This document shows, piece after piece, positions 25,421 through 37,920 of a DNA stretch of 64,000 nt. The first letter of the stretch is position 1. Every line of letters starts with the position of its first letter. The notes beneath the pieces are model-generated. The model saw only the letters and a program-made list of their open reading frames with translations. It searched no databases and was not told the origin of the DNA. Location: assembly GCA_951804985.1 (NCBI GenBank), contig OX638130.1, positions 113,287,593 through 113,351,592 on the forward strand, written 5' to 3'. The translations under genes and the position numbers were made by a program. The stretch comes from Dryomyza anilis. Its lineage: Eukaryota; Arthropoda; Insecta; Diptera; Dryomyzidae.

Positions 25421-26390
25421 ACTATAAATACTATTAATACTATTAATACTATTAATACTATTAATACTATTAATACTATTAATACTATTAATACTATTAA
25501 TACTATTAATACTATTAATACTATTAATACTATTAATACTATTAATACTATTAATACTATTAATACTATTAATACTATTAATACTATTAATACTATTAAT
25601 ACTATTAATACTATTAATACTATTAATACTATTAATACTATTAATACTATTAATACTATTAATACTATTAATACTATTAATACTATTAATACTATTAATA
25701 CTATTAATACTATTAATACTATTAATACTATTAATACTATTAATACTATTAATACTATTAATAATATTAATACTATTAATACTATTAATACTATTAATAC
25801 TATTAATACTATTAATACTATTAATACTATTAATACTATTAATACTATTAATACTATTAATACTATTAATACTATTAATACTATTAATACTATTAATACT
25901 ATTAATACTATTAATACTATTAATACTATTAATACTATTAATACTATTAATACTATTAATACTATTAATACTATTAATACTATTAATACTATTAATACTA
26001 TTAATACTATTAATACTATTAATACTATTAATACTATTAATACTATTAATACTATTAATACTATTAATACTATTATTACTATTATTACTATTAATACTAT
26101 TAATACTATTAATACTATTAATACTATTAATACTATTAATACTATTAATACTATTAATACTATTAATATTATTAATACTATTAATACTATTAATACTATT
26201 AATACTATTAATACTATTAATACTATTAATACTATTAATACTATTAATACTATTAATACTATTAATACTATTAATACTATTAATACTATTAATACTATTA
26301 ATACTATTAATACTATTAATACTATTAATATTATTAATACTATTAATACTATTAATACTATTAATACTATTAATACTATTAATGCTATAT
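25421..26390. repeat. TACTATTAA nonamer satellite, about 107 copies
   Basis: A highly homogeneous 9-bp array with few point variants (at about 25762, 26074-26088, 26167 and 26331). Since 9 is a multiple of 3, the minus strand reads as an open Leu-Ile-Val tripeptide repeat of about 340 codons from a chance ATG in the flank; this is a repeat artefact, not a membrane protein. The neighbouring unique DNA at 24.8-24.95 kb holds similar words, a plausible seed. Confidence 0.98.
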
Positions 26391-27447
26391 CCTCAATAAA
26401 CCGCAATGTTTTCCATCTTTTTGCAGTTGTTTAATAGAATGTTTCTGAAACTATTTGATTTAAATTATTTGCAAGCAATTAAAAATTAAAAAGTCCCTCG
26501 AATATTAAGGACATTTTTTGTTTGTGTTTATTACTTTGACCATGATGCCAATGCGACAACTATGAACTACACATTGACATTGCGGCGATGTTGCTGGCAG
26601 CAGAGGAAGTTGCTGCCATGTTCGGCTGTCAGCAAACGGAAGTGTGGCAAAATATAAAACACAGATCAACACAACCGGTGCAATATAGAGGTAGTGCTTT
26701 AGATGAAAAAAATGGGTTGATCGTTTCAGTGCCTGCTCCTATAAAAATAACAAATATAAACATGAAAAAATTCAACAAACTGTATACATAAAATAATAAT
26801 AACGACGCATATGCAACGCGCACAGATTATATTGCAAATTGTAACTATAAAACATACAAAATGTGTACCACCTACAGACAGCAAGTAACAACAGACAAGG
26901 ACGACGACGACACAACAAAAATACGGAAACGGAAGTTAAAAATTTTGTTTATGGATTGCAAAACGATTTACAGCGTTGCCATATAACAACAATATTATTA
27001 TGCTTGCGAGTGGGGGTGCTTGGGTTGGGTTTTGGGTATTGGGTATTGGCCTTCGGTTGTACAGGTAAATTGCAGCCTTATTTCATTTTTTGTGTATTTA
27101 ATGGTCATGCGGATGAACGACTCATCGGCTGAATTTTATGTGTAGTATATGTTTTTGTATTGTGTAGCTTATATACAGCATTGTTCCGCTAGGTAGGTTT
27201 CAATGAACGGAAGAGATTCATTTCAATTCGGTTCGATTCAATTTCAATATGCGGCAAAAGTCGTAAATGTTTGAAGATTAACATTTTTAATAATGTGCGG
27301 TGGGGGTGCGCATGACGTGCAGCGGAAGTTCAGCTTATGCTTTATTGGGGGATTTGTTGATGTTTTTTACAATAAAATTTTAATAAATTATGTAAGGCAT
27401 AAAATTAATAATTTAATATTTAATTATTGAATTTTGTTGATTATTTT
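26391..27447. other. Mixed-composition stretch with an uncharacterised 67-codon frame
   Basis: The plus-strand frame 26588-26791 starts at ATG and lies in DNA richer in GC than its surroundings. Its first half (AAEEVAAMFGCQQTEVWQN) has a mixed, non-repetitive composition, but it ends in an Asn/Lys-rich tail and has no recognised domain. An overlapping minus-strand frame is also open. A first-exon interpretation (donor-like GAG before GTAGTG at about 26690) is possible but weak. A G/T-rich patch lies at 27005-27060. Confidence 0.3.
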
Positions 27448-27555
27448 TATGCTGCATATTTTTAGGATGCATTTTTTGTATTGCATATTTTGTTGTTGAT
27501 TTTTATGCATTTTTCTATTGCATATTTTTATGTTGCATATTTTTTTAATGCATTT
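27448..27555. repeat. Short degenerate GCATATTTTT(A/G)TGTT tandem
   Basis: Five or six irregular copies of TGCATATTTTTATGTTGCAT-like units 18-27 bp apart, some reading ATGCATTTTT. Short and diverged. Confidence 0.6.
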
Positions 27556-28499
27556 CTAATGTATTTATATTATATTATTTGATTCATGGCAGTCTTGTAC
27601 TTCTTACGTGAATACGTTTTTACAAAAATATATTTGTTTCAATTTATTTTTTATAAAATTAATGTTGTCAAATGTATCGACAAATTTTCCACTTTGCGTT
27701 TTTTTTTAATATTTCAAATTCTGTTAGTACTGTTGTTGATAATGTCGTACCACTAAGAAAGTTTTTCATTTATCATTTATCACATACTACAAATATTGCT
27801 TATTAAAAGTTCCACGAATCAGTTTCAGTAACAGCAGCAGCAGTTTTCCATTGAATTTTTGTCGGCTTTGGACATCGAAAAGTCGAGTGAAAATTTCCAA
27901 GGACAACATTTCATTAAAAAGTTTACGGCGCAATTTTAATTTTACTTTTTTCTTTTTTTTTTTTTGTTATTCGTTTGTAGTAAGTAGTATGTAGCACGAC
28001 TGACTTCGAGTTGTGCTCTTAACTAATTATAGACTTGGTTATTAATATTTCCGTCGCAAAAGTCAACTCAAAAGCGGAAAATGTTTGCGGAAATTAAATG
28101 AGTAGATTAAGCAGCAGATTGAATGCTAAATTGATAGAAAAACTCATGGTGGCTGCGGAGCGGCAAAAATTGAAAGCAAATTGAATTCCAAAAGTTTAGC
28201 ATGCTTTTAGGCATTCATCGAATAGAGTACAAAAATATTATCCATATGGCATGAGGACAAAGTTCAAAAGTTTAATTAATTAAAATGTGCTTTCGTGTTG
28301 AAAGTATTGAAAATTAAACTTATTGATTGTTTAATTGCTGCAGAAGAGCGGATAATTTTGGTGGTAAAACATGAAGCATGCTTTTAGGTGCTCTATGGAA
28401 ATTTATGCAAATATGGAAGAAAATACTGGGAAAATTAAAAAATAAAATTTCAAATCAACAAAATAATATCAAATTTTCAGTAAATTTTAATTTATAACT
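27556..28499. other. AT-rich noncoding stretch
   Basis: Complex sequence with a T17 run near 27950. Two dispersed phrases, AGCATGCTTTTAGG (about 28199 and 28375), are direct repeats 176 bp apart with similar following sequence. No gene seen. Confidence 0.5.
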
Positions 28500-28865
28500 A
28501 ATAATTCATATTTTCACTAAAAATTCAATTTTTCACTAAAAAATTCAATTTTTCACTAAAAATAAAATTTTTCACTGAAAATAAAATTTTTCACTAAAAA
28601 TAAAAATTTTCACTAAAAATTAAATTTTTCACTAAAAATTCAATTTTCACTAAAAATTAAATTTTTGACTAAAAATTAAATTTTTGACTAAAAATTAAAT
28701 TTTTCACTAAAAATTAAAATTTTGTTATTCACTAAAAAATTCAATTTTTCACTAAAAATTCAATTTTTACTAAAAAAAAAAATCAGTTTTCACTAAAAAT
28801 TTAGTATTTCACTAAAAATTCAATTTTTCTCTAAAAATTAAATTTTTCAATAAAAAGTCTTTTGA
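28500..28865 (-). repeat. 19-bp satellite B, inverted copy of the family
   Basis: Units read TTTTTCACTAAAAATTCAA, the exact reverse complement of the array A unit, so this roughly 19-copy array is in the opposite orientation. Variants AAATTAAA and GACTAAAAATT mark it as locally diverged. A direct repeat AAAATCAATAAAAAGTC-like lies at its right edge (about 28848 and 28876). Confidence 0.92.
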
Positions 28866-29846
28866 ACAATTCAAAATCAATAAAAAGTCTTTTAAACAAT
28901 TCAACAACAATTTATTTATCGAATGTCACTTGCCTGCTTTTGAGTATAAACCAACCTGATTTTGAGTAAAAATCTTAGAACCCATGCCACAAACACAAAC
29001 AATTACTAAACAATATAAGCAACTACATCAGCAACAATTTTGACATAATTTCATTCTAAACAAACTTGTCAATAACTCTGCGGGGAGCTTTGATTGAGGG
29101 CAAGTTTATTCGTAGAAAACCCTGTCAACAATGGCAGCAGCAACATTGACAACAGCAACAGCAGTGGCAGCAGCAACAAGAGAACTGCAACACAAAAGCT
29201 CATTTGTGTCTCTATAGAGCAAGCAGCAGCAGCACATTAGCAGCAACAATGGCAGCAGCAGCAAAATCAACAGGACGAACGATGCTATGCTGGACATAAA
29301 TTGTTGTTGCTGCTTCTGCTGTTGATGTTGCTGATGAGTTCTATTGAGAAGTCAACAGTAAATGTTGTTTCTTTTTTCTGATATTTTTGAGTTTTTATTT
29401 TTTTATTTTAATTTCATATAATATTTGCTTTGTTGTATTTTTTTTTTAACAATATAAAAAAACGAAGTAGGAAAAATGTCAAATTTTATAAAAGCGCTTT
29501 AAGTGCTTTTTACTGAAAATCGCCTCCGACCTTTTCTCAAACGTCTTTGTGTTAATTTCCTCGAGTTATTTACGTTGATTTTGGAACGGGACAACGTTGT
29601 TACTACAAACACTGTTTATGACAGTCTCTTTGTAAAAGTATCACTTTGACAAATACAACAACAAATATAACAACTACAACAATTATAATTTAAACTAGTG
29701 TTGTTGCGCTACTTTCTTGTTTGCTGTCAACACAGAACACAACGTTTGTATGAGGAATTTTTGAAATCGCAAATAATTATATTTTAAATTACACAAAAAT
29801 AGTGAATATTTTAATTTTTTATATTTTGATTATACAAAATTTAATA
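28866..29846. other. Noncoding stretch with CAG/CAA triplet region
   Basis: 29130-29335 is rich in GCAGCAGCAACA, giving Leu/Cys or Ala/Thr low-complexity frames only. The rest is AT-rich without identifiable features. Confidence 0.6.
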
Positions 29847-31135
29847 TTGAATGAAAAATAAATTTTTTTAGTCCTTTTTAGTAAAAAATTGTATTTTTAA
29901 TGAAATATAGAATTTTTAATGAAAAATTGAATTTTTATTGAAAAATTGAATTTTTAATGAAAAATTGAATTTTTAATGAAAAATTTAATTTTTAGTGAAA
30001 ATTGAATTTTTAATGAAAAATTTAATTTTTAATGAAAAATTTAATTTTTAATGAAAAATTTAATTTTTAATGAAAAATTGAATTTTTAATGAAAAATTGA
30101 ATTTTTAATGAAAAATTTAATTTTTAATGAAAAATTGAATTTCTAATGAATAATTGAATTTTTAATGAAAAATTGAATTTTTAATGAAAAATTGAATTTT
30201 TAATTAAAAATTGAATTTTTATTGAAAAATTGAATTTTTAATGAATAATTTAATTTTTAATGAAAAATAGAATTTTTAATGAAAAATTGAATTTTTAATG
30301 AAAAATTTAATTTTTAATGAAAAATTTAATTTTTAATGAAAAATTGAATTTTTAATGAATAATTGAATTTTTAATGAAAAATTGAATTTTTAATGAAAAA
30401 TTGAATTTTTAATGAATAATTGAATTTTTAATGAATAATTGAATTTTTAATGAATAATTTTATATGAATAATTGTATTTTTAGTAAAAAATTGAATTTTT
30501 AGAGAAAATTGGATTTTTATTGAATAGTTGAATTTTTAATGAAAAATTGAATTTTTTAATGAAAAATTGATTTTTTAATTAAAAATTGAATTTTTAATGA
30601 ATAATTGAATTTTTAATGAAAAATTGAATTTTTAATGAAAAATTGAATTTTTAATGAAAAATTGAATTTTTAATGAATAATTTAATTTTTAATGAAAAAT
30701 AGAATTTTTAATGAAAAATTGAATTTTTAATGAAAAATTGAATTTTTAATGAAAAATTGAATTTATAATGAAAAATTGAATTTTTAATGAATAATTGAAT
30801 TTTTAATGAAAAATTGAATTTTTAATGAAAAATTGAATTTTTAATGAAAAATTGTATTTTTAATGAATAATTGAATTTTATATGAAAAATTGTATTTTTA
30901 GTAAAAAATGGAATTTTTAGAGAAAATCGGATTTTTATTGAATAGTTGAATTTTTAATGAAAAATTGAATTTTTAATGAAAAATTGATTTTTTAATGAAA
31001 AATTGATTTTTTAATGAATTAATGAATAATTGAATTTTTAATGAAAAAATGAATTTTTAATGAAAAATTGAATTTTTAGTGAAAATTGAATTTTTGATTT
31101 TTTAATGAAAAATTCATTTTTTAGTGAATAATTTA
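29847..31135 (+). repeat. 19-bp satellite C, unit TTGAATTTTTAATGAAAAA, with higher-order period
   Basis: About 66 units in the same orientation as array A but with AATG in place of AGTG in nearly every copy. A distinctive run of variant units (GTATTTTTAGTAAAAAATTG, TTTTTAGAGAAAAT, TTTTTATTGAATAGTTG) occurs twice: TGAATAGTTG lies at 30521 and at 30939, exactly 418 bp (22 x 19) apart. Another pair, TGAAAAATAG at 30261 and 30693, is 432 bp apart, so a block of about 22 monomers was duplicated and then altered by small indels. Confidence 0.95.
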
Positions 31136-33429
31136 ATTAAAAAGTTTTTGTTAACTCAAAAAGTGTTTTTGCGTCTCCCGCAAATTTCATTTTAAATTCT
31201 CTGAAATTTAAAAATGCAACTCTGAGTTATAGCATTTAAAATTTATGTTGTTGCTGCCGCTGTTCTTGTAGTTGCCACTTGCATGGAGCTGCCTCTTAAC
31301 TATGCGACATGCAATTCTTTGCAACGGTGCAACAACCACTTTTGGTTGACTTTTATGTCACGTGTCGTCTGTGCGGTGCTGAACATATCAGTGGTAGGCA
31401 CCGCCATCATACAAAGTCGTTCTTCACAGTTCTCAGTTTTAGTTGGTTTATTTATTCTTTTTTATATATTTTTTTTATTTCTATTTTTTTTTTTATATAT
31501 ATTTTATGCAACTTCTTTGTCTGCGCGCCACTTGTGTCAACTTCATGCTGCTGATCCAATAAAGTATACTCCAAATGGGCGGCATATCCTGCTGACGTTG
31601 GCAGCATCCTTGCGACACCGTGTCAAATGTTGCCATAACGTAGCAACTAAAAGCAGAAGCAGCACCAACACGTAACAGAAAAAAAAATACATTTAAAAAA
31701 ATAAAGAAAAAAAGTCCACACTCTGAGGTTAAACAGATTTAAACTATAAAATATTTTTTACAATTTTATAACGTAAAACCAAACGGATTTAGTGCCATTT
31801 TTTATTACGAACGACGGCGCGGTTATCTTTGTTGAATATTCATGTGAGGCGGTAAAACGTTAGCGCTGTAAAATTCAATAAACTAGCAAATGGTTTCAAA
31901 GGACACCGTAGAAACAGTGTAAAACTTTAGACTATGAGACAGGCAATGTATAGGAGAAAAAGAATAGAAAAATGTTAAAAAAGAAAATCTTTAAATAAAT
32001 TGTTGAGTTGAGGTAATTTTATGCATTTAAAGGTTGATCTATGTGCGTGAAGTATAACAATTTATTACAGTTGTTAAAAACGACATAATAAAATTAAATT
32101 TTTTTACAAAAAGAAAACGAACACCGTGTAAATTGATGCAGTAAAATTTTAATACATTTTCAAATTTGATTTGAAAAATATTTAGCAATATTCCTTTATT
32201 TATTATTTTTGTACATTTCTATTTATTTGATCAGATTTTACTACACAATGTATTTAACACTTAATTTCTTCATATAGTAGAACTGTAGTATATTTGCATA
32301 TCTTTCTTGCATATTGTATAAAGTTAAATAAATACAAAATGTAGTAAAAAATTAAGATGTTGAATTTTTTACATATATACGAAATTAAAATAAATACAAA
32401 ATTTAGTAAAAAAATTATATACTGATTATTTTACTGTTTTCATAAAGTTTAATAAACTTAAAATAAATAAAGATATTGTATTTTTTCTATCTATTATGAG
32501 TGTTTAAATTAATAAAGGGTATAACTTTAAATTAAATAGTAAATGTATAAAGTTGTTTCCTACACAAAAAAATACTATATTAATATATTAAAAACAAACA
32601 ACTTTGCTTTTTTTTATTAACAAATGTATTTTTTTATGCCTTTAAGATGCTAAAAATATCAATTTCCTTAAATATGTAACTTAAGAATAAAAAAAAAAAA
32701 AAAAAAAAGGTAATTTTATATTTTATTTTTTATATTTTGTGGAATTTTTATCATAATTTTATTAAACATATTGAAAATATTTAAAAATGTAATTAATATC
32801 TTGATTTTTTACTATTTATATAAAATCTCTTAAATAAAATAAAACATAAAAAAATTAAATAAAAAAAATAATATAAAAAACAAGTAAAGTATACAAAATA
32901 ATCACGAATATCAGCAAATTTTTGCCCAAAATAACAAAACAAGCTGACACATGATAAATTTCCGTACAAAATAAAATCACAAACTTACAACAACAATAGC
33001 AAACCCCCCCTTACAGACCACCAAGTGCTACCATAGTTTCTAAGAAAAATTCCTCTTCGATTGCTTTGATTTATAACTTCGATTTCCTGTCGTAAACTAA
33101 AAGTATTGCAGAAAATAGTAGAATAGAAATAGTGCAGAAAAAATTAACTAGAAATAACAAAAATAATAAAAACACTATACAAGCAACAGCAAACAGAAAT
33201 AAAAATTGTAGCAACAAAATACAAAACAGCAGTAGCAGCAACAACAGAGAGAGACAGACAGCAGCAACCATTTTCATGTTAACTTCAAAAATTTCCGATG
33301 TCTTGTTTTTGTTAAGAGTACTAGCCAAAATAAGATAGGATAAAAATTATAGAATTAAACAATAAAATTTTGCAACTTTACGTAGCTAATATAACAAAAA
33401 AAAAAACACTACAACAATTGATGCAAAAC
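31136..33429. other. Noncoding stretch; one GC-richer patch
   Basis: 31240-31675 is GC-richer and contains a 130-codon plus-strand frame, but it runs through a T-rich segment and shows no domain. An antisense open run of about 40 codons overlaps it. From 31700 to 32900 the DNA is extremely AT-rich with an A-run near 32688-32707. CAG/AAC repeats lie at 33180-33260. Nothing supportable as a gene. Confidence 0.5.
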
Positions 33430-33944
33430 ACAAAAAACTATATAACAACTATACAATATTTATACAACAACTACTTTGCAAAACAAGCACAACAGATATA
33501 TAACAAATTTACAACATTTAAGCAAGACCTTTTACTATATTACACAACGACTATACGCCATCTGTTGAATAGTTATAGAAAAACTTTAAAGTTATTATAC
33601 AGTAACTATACAGAAAATATACAACAACTATACAACAATTTTAAAACAACTATACAACAACTATACATCAAATATACAGCTTCTACAGAATTACTATGCA
33701 CCAACTATATAATACCTGTGTAAAAACTATACAACAACTACACAACTGCAACAGAGTAACTAAAGAACAACTATGATATTGAACTACATATTTACTCAAT
33801 ATACATCAACTATGCAACAAGTATACAACTAATATACAACAAATCTACAATTATACATAATACTAAAACTATACAACATTATTCAACAATAGTATATCAA
33901 TTATACGATAAATATCGAATAATTATACAATAACTATCCAATTA
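33430..33944. repeat. Degenerate 11-bp array (CTATACAACAA), left part
   Basis: Units of CTATACAACAA and variants (CTATACAGAAA, TATACAACATT) with phase shifts. The 117-codon plus-strand frame over it is Tyr/Asn/Gln/Leu rich and purely a repeat product. The array breaks at 33945, where a transposon begins, and resumes on its far side. Confidence 0.85.
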
Positions 33945-34805
33945 CACTGTGCGGCACTAAAATTTGAAATCCATTTTTTTTTTGATTTACAGGTTCTCTA
34001 TGGTCAGTGGAACAAAAATGTAGTATAAACTTACAGCCCTGCACGTCTGCTTTAGGCGCTATGGCGTCCTAAAGGGTTCAAAGGATAACCAATATAGGTT
34101 GTCATTTTGTAGCGAAATGGTTCATACTACGTTATTGATGTCTAATGAGCGATTATAGGGAACTTCCTAAGGATGATTTCCACTGAACACTTTAAGTTTG
34201 TATCTTAACGATTTGCCACTATATTTAATGGTTTTCTTTTAACAAATTTGGTTAAGGAGTTATAACCAGTCGAAGAAATCAGAAAACTATCATAATGTCT
34301 TTGGTGAAAATATTCGTCATTAAAATTGAGCTAGAGTCTCTAAACAAACTAAATTTTCTAACACCTACTATTTCTGAAATAGAACCCTACTAATAACAAA
34401 TAATAATTCTTACTTCAATTTTGAATAAAGTCGTAGAAACATATTATTACAATTATTTTAGTGCAGTAAAAATTGCATCAATTTTTAGTTAATTTTTGAG
34501 ATATAGCCCATTTGTATTTTCTCTTAGATCGTTAAGACACAAACTTAAAGTGTTCAGTGGAAATCATCCTTAGGAAGTTCCCTATAATCGCTCCTTAGAC
34601 ATCAAAAACGAAGTATGAACCATTTCGCTACAAATGACAACCTATATTGGTTATCCTTTGAACTCTTTAGGACGCCATAGCGCCCAACCCAGACGTGTAG
34701 GGATATTAGTTTATACTACAACTTTTTATCGGTAGACCACATAGAAGCTCAATATAAAATCAAATCAGAGTTCAATTAAAAAAGGTGTCATTTTGCCGCA
34801 CTGTG
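33945..34805. mobile_element. 861-bp long-inverted-repeat DNA transposon inserted in the satellite
   Basis: Ends are CACTGTGCGGCA (left) and, read inward from the right, CACAGTGCGGCA, each flanked by TA, as expected for a Tc1/mariner-type target duplication. The inverted arms extend roughly 290 bp: CCTATATTGGTTATCC, GCGCTATGGCGTCCTAAAG-like and AACTTCCTAAGGATGATTTC blocks of the left arm (34060-34205) recur inverted at 34520-34690. The loop (about 34240-34500) has no transposase frame, so it is a non-autonomous fold-back derivative. Family name not recognised; the TA duplication overlaps a short palindromic flank (AATTA/TAATT). Confidence 0.85.
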
Positions 34806-35440
34806 TAATTAAACACCAACTATACAACCACTTAACAACAGTCATTGAAAAATTATAAAACAAATATACAAGAACTATAACACAACTATACAACAACCAT
34901 TCGATACTTATAGAAACATTTTACATAAATATTACAACTACACAACAGCTAAACAACAACTAAACCACAACTATACCACAACTATACCACAACTATACCA
35001 CAACTATACCACAACTATATCACAACTATACCAGAACTATACCACAACTATACAACATCTATTCAACATGTATCCAATAATAGTAGAACCACTATAAAAC
35101 AACATAAGAACCGATATACAACAATTATACAAAACGTATACAACAACTATACAGAAATATACAAGAACAATACAACAACTATACAATAATTATAGAACAA
35201 CTACACAACCACAATACAACAACTATACAACAACTACAAAACAAGTATACAACAACTATACAACAACTATACAAGAACTATACAACATCTATCCAATAAC
35301 TGTAGACAAATTATACAAAAACTGCACAAAAATGTACAACAAACATACAACAACATTTGTACAACTATACAACAACTATACAACATCTATCCAATAACTC
35401 TAAAACTACTATACAACTACTACACAACAACTATTAAACA
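34806..35440. repeat. Degenerate 11-bp array (CTATACAACAA), right part
   Basis: Same family as 33430-33944, resumed after the transposon. A homogeneous CTATACCACAA sub-block lies at about 34970-35045. Frequent phase breaks and GTATACAACAA, TCTATCCAATA variants show age. Loose CTATACAACAACAA words continue to about 35600. Confidence 0.88.
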
Positions 35441-36487
35441 TTTATAGAGAAAAATATTCAAAAATGCATAGAAACTAAATTCACAGTGCTACAACAATAA
35501 AAAAAACAAACAAAAACATTGAAGAAAAATAATAAAAAAGAATACAATCAACGTAAAACTTTTTGGCACTACTATACAACAACAACTACAATAACAACAA
35601 CATCATCAGCATGCTGCCAAAATGTTAGTTGCAACGAAAAAATAAAAACTTACAAAATAAAAACAACTAAACTCGCGTGGAAAATAGAAGAAAAAAAAAC
35701 CCCTGAATACGCCCTCTACAAAATCCGTCAGAAATCCACCGCCTCTTGATGCTGCTTGTTGGGTGTCTTAAGTTAAGTTTTCCAAAGCAATACATTTTAC
35801 AACGTTTTCTTCTTCGGTCTTTTGTATTTTTAGCAGCAAGTTTAAGTTTGTTAAAATAACAACATTAACATCAGCAATAACAACAACAAACAACAACAAT
35901 GATAACAAAATATTGCACAACAGTTGAAAATTAAGGAAAATTTACCGAAATTGTAACAAGTTTAGGTAAAACATAAAAAGTCTTAAAAAGAGTTGAATTG
36001 TAGTAGTTGTCGAAAAATGTTTAAAGTGTTGGTTAAATTAGTAGTGGCAGTAAAAGTGTTTATAAAAGTACTGGTACTTATGAAAAATTACTGAAAGACT
36101 TGGTAGATCTAAAGTTGTGAATTTGTGAAATTAGATGTATTGCGAAAACGTAATAGAAAGGTTAAGTTTAATACATAAAAGCTTTTAAATTTAGTAACAA
36201 ATCATCAGTGGAATTAAAATATATTATACATATTAATATATTTTTTTTATAATATTTCAAATGTAGATAAATGTCTTTAAAATAAATACATATTATTTGA
36301 TTTACCATCAACCGTAAATGTATCTGTTTTTATTGCATTAATGTGGTTGTATTTGTATGAAAAACCACTACATAGATTTATTGCAGCTTCTGTGGTATCA
36401 AATGTTTATATCTGTATTTAATTTGACTACATTATGTATTTATTTAAATAAATGAAAAATGTAAAAAACAAAATAATAGATATGAGC
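35441..36487. other. AT-rich stretch with AAC-rich patches
   Basis: A-rich and AAC-repeat DNA (35490-35610, 35870-35900); a 76-codon Lys/Thr-rich frame at 35519-35749 is compositional. A repeated GTTTTATTGCA... AATGTAAA theme at 36300-36470 is too weak to call. Confidence 0.5.
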
Positions 36488-36718
36488 ATTTCCACGGAAA
36501 TGTCTTCTCTACGTCACCTTTCTTTAATTGCTGATATCTTAGGACCATGAATTTCGATTATTTCTTTTCTTTACTAAATATAGGGCTACTTATGCTATAC
36601 ATTTAGTAAAAGGGAAAAAAATTGAAGTACATGGTCCTTAAATATAAGCAATTAAGGAGGGTGATGTGATATTACAACAGATGTGATATTTCCACAGAAA
36701 TGGTTTTTCTGTGGAAAT
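36488..36718. mobile_element. Palindromic MITE-like element with terminal hairpin
   Basis: The left arm (36488-36558) contains TTTCCACGGAAATGTC, ACGTCACC, CTTTAATTGC and TTAGGACCATGAA; the right arm (about 36618-36705) contains these in inverted order (GTACATGGTCCTTAA, GCAATTAAGGAGGGTGATGT, GATATTTCCACAGAAATG). The centre has TTTACTAAATAT facing ACATTTAGTAAA. At the right edge a separate perfect 13-bp stem (ATTTCCACAGAAA, 36688-36700, with 36706-36718, 5-base loop) is present. No coding capacity. Confidence 0.6.
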
Positions 36719-37035
36719 GAATTTCGTCCTTTAAACCATGATTTATTGTATTGAAAAATGATTCATAATATTGATAACTAAAAAACATCAATGTTATGAA
36801 TTCATTCTTCAATATGTGAAGAATATGTTTCATCATATTAATGAACAAAAACATAAATACAACAAATGTGTACATCATATTGAAGAATGCTTTTCACCAA
36901 AGCAAATTTTAATCAAAATTGTTTGTTCATTTTTTGCCACATTTCTTGGTTCTCAAGCTCGACATGCATAAATTAGTAAAATGTTTTGTAAAATATTTAT
37001 TTATAATTACAACTTTTTATTTATAAAAAGTTATA
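36719..37035. other. AT-rich stretch with short inverted repeats
   Basis: TTCATAATATTGAT and ATCAATGTTATGAA (about 36763-36800) form an imperfect 14-bp hairpin, followed by repeated CTTCAATATGTGAAGAATATG-like words, including CATATTGAAGAATGC near 36877. These may extend the palindromic element at 36.5 kb. Confidence 0.4.
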
Positions 37036-37630
37036 TATGGGTGATTCCACGTCAGATCAACCGAAGGTTTGGCAGCACCATCTCAGAAACTAATGAAATT
37101 TGGTAGCGTGGTTTTATCACTTGAAATTAAGAAAAATGCAAAATTTCAGTTTCCTAACTGCAGTGGTTTCAGAGATATGAGTCCTTGAAATATGAAAAAC
37201 TCATAAAAAATGCACAAAGTTGCACTAGCTTAACTTACTGTAACTTTAACTTACGGAAACCATTTAAACGACCATGTAAAGGTTATAAAACTGAGCAAAA
37301 GACGAAATATTAAAATTTTTAATATTAGGGTGACCATAAGTAGATATTAATCATAATATTTTTAAAAAATGATTATCTCAAAAACTCCATTTTTTTAAAT
37401 TTTTAAAAAAATATATGTTAAAGAGTATCCTTTTGCTAATAAACTGTCAGAATTTCAGAGTGGTGTTCGGGCTTGTTCTCGAGTTATTAATAAAAATGTC
37501 TTATAAAGTAGAAATTTTCATATAAAATTTTTATTATATAATTTTGTAATTATTTTCTTTGTAATGTTATTGAACTATAAAAGCCAATAAAATTTATTTT
37601 ATAGCTTTTAAAGCAAATAATTAATTTGGG
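37036..37630. other. Transposon-like relic starting GTGATTCCACGTCAGATCAA
   Basis: Composition differs from its surroundings, and a motif (TTCCACGTCAGATCAACC at 37046-37063) reappears in altered form (TTCCACATCAAATCGACC) near 55530-55547. Both are followed within about 60 bp by AATGAAATTTG. This suggests two old copies of one dispersed repeat. No terminal inverted repeats or coding frame could be defined. A TGGGGTGACCATA / GGGTGACCATAAG pair lies at 37326 and 37627. Confidence 0.35.
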
Positions 37631-37639
37631 GTGACCATA

Positions 37640-37920
37640 TGTGTTAGATGACCAAATATACATATAGGTATAAAAATAAATTTTTGAAAAATAATATTTT
37701 TTTCAAAAAAATTTTTAAATGCATTTTTTTTGACAAAATTTTTGTTTCGAAAAACATTTTTTTTCGAATAACAATTTTTTTTTCGAAATTTATTTTCGAA
37801 ATAATTTTTTTCTCGGATATTTTTTTTTAATTTATTTTTCAATAAATCTTGTTTCGAACATTTTTTTGAATTTTATTTATTAAAAACAATTTTTTTTTTT
37901 TTTTTGAAAAATTCGTAATA
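37640..37920. repeat. Degenerate TTTTTTCGAAA low-complexity repeat
   Basis: Irregular units of long T runs followed by CGAAAA or GAAAAA, 20-30 bp apart; antisense frames of 60-73 codons over it are Lys/Asn or Phe/Ile rich chance products. Confidence 0.6.

Noticed and set aside
25384..26406. 340-codon Leu/Ile/Val frame resembling a giant membrane protein
   Set aside because: A direct readout of the TACTATTAA nonamer on the minus strand.
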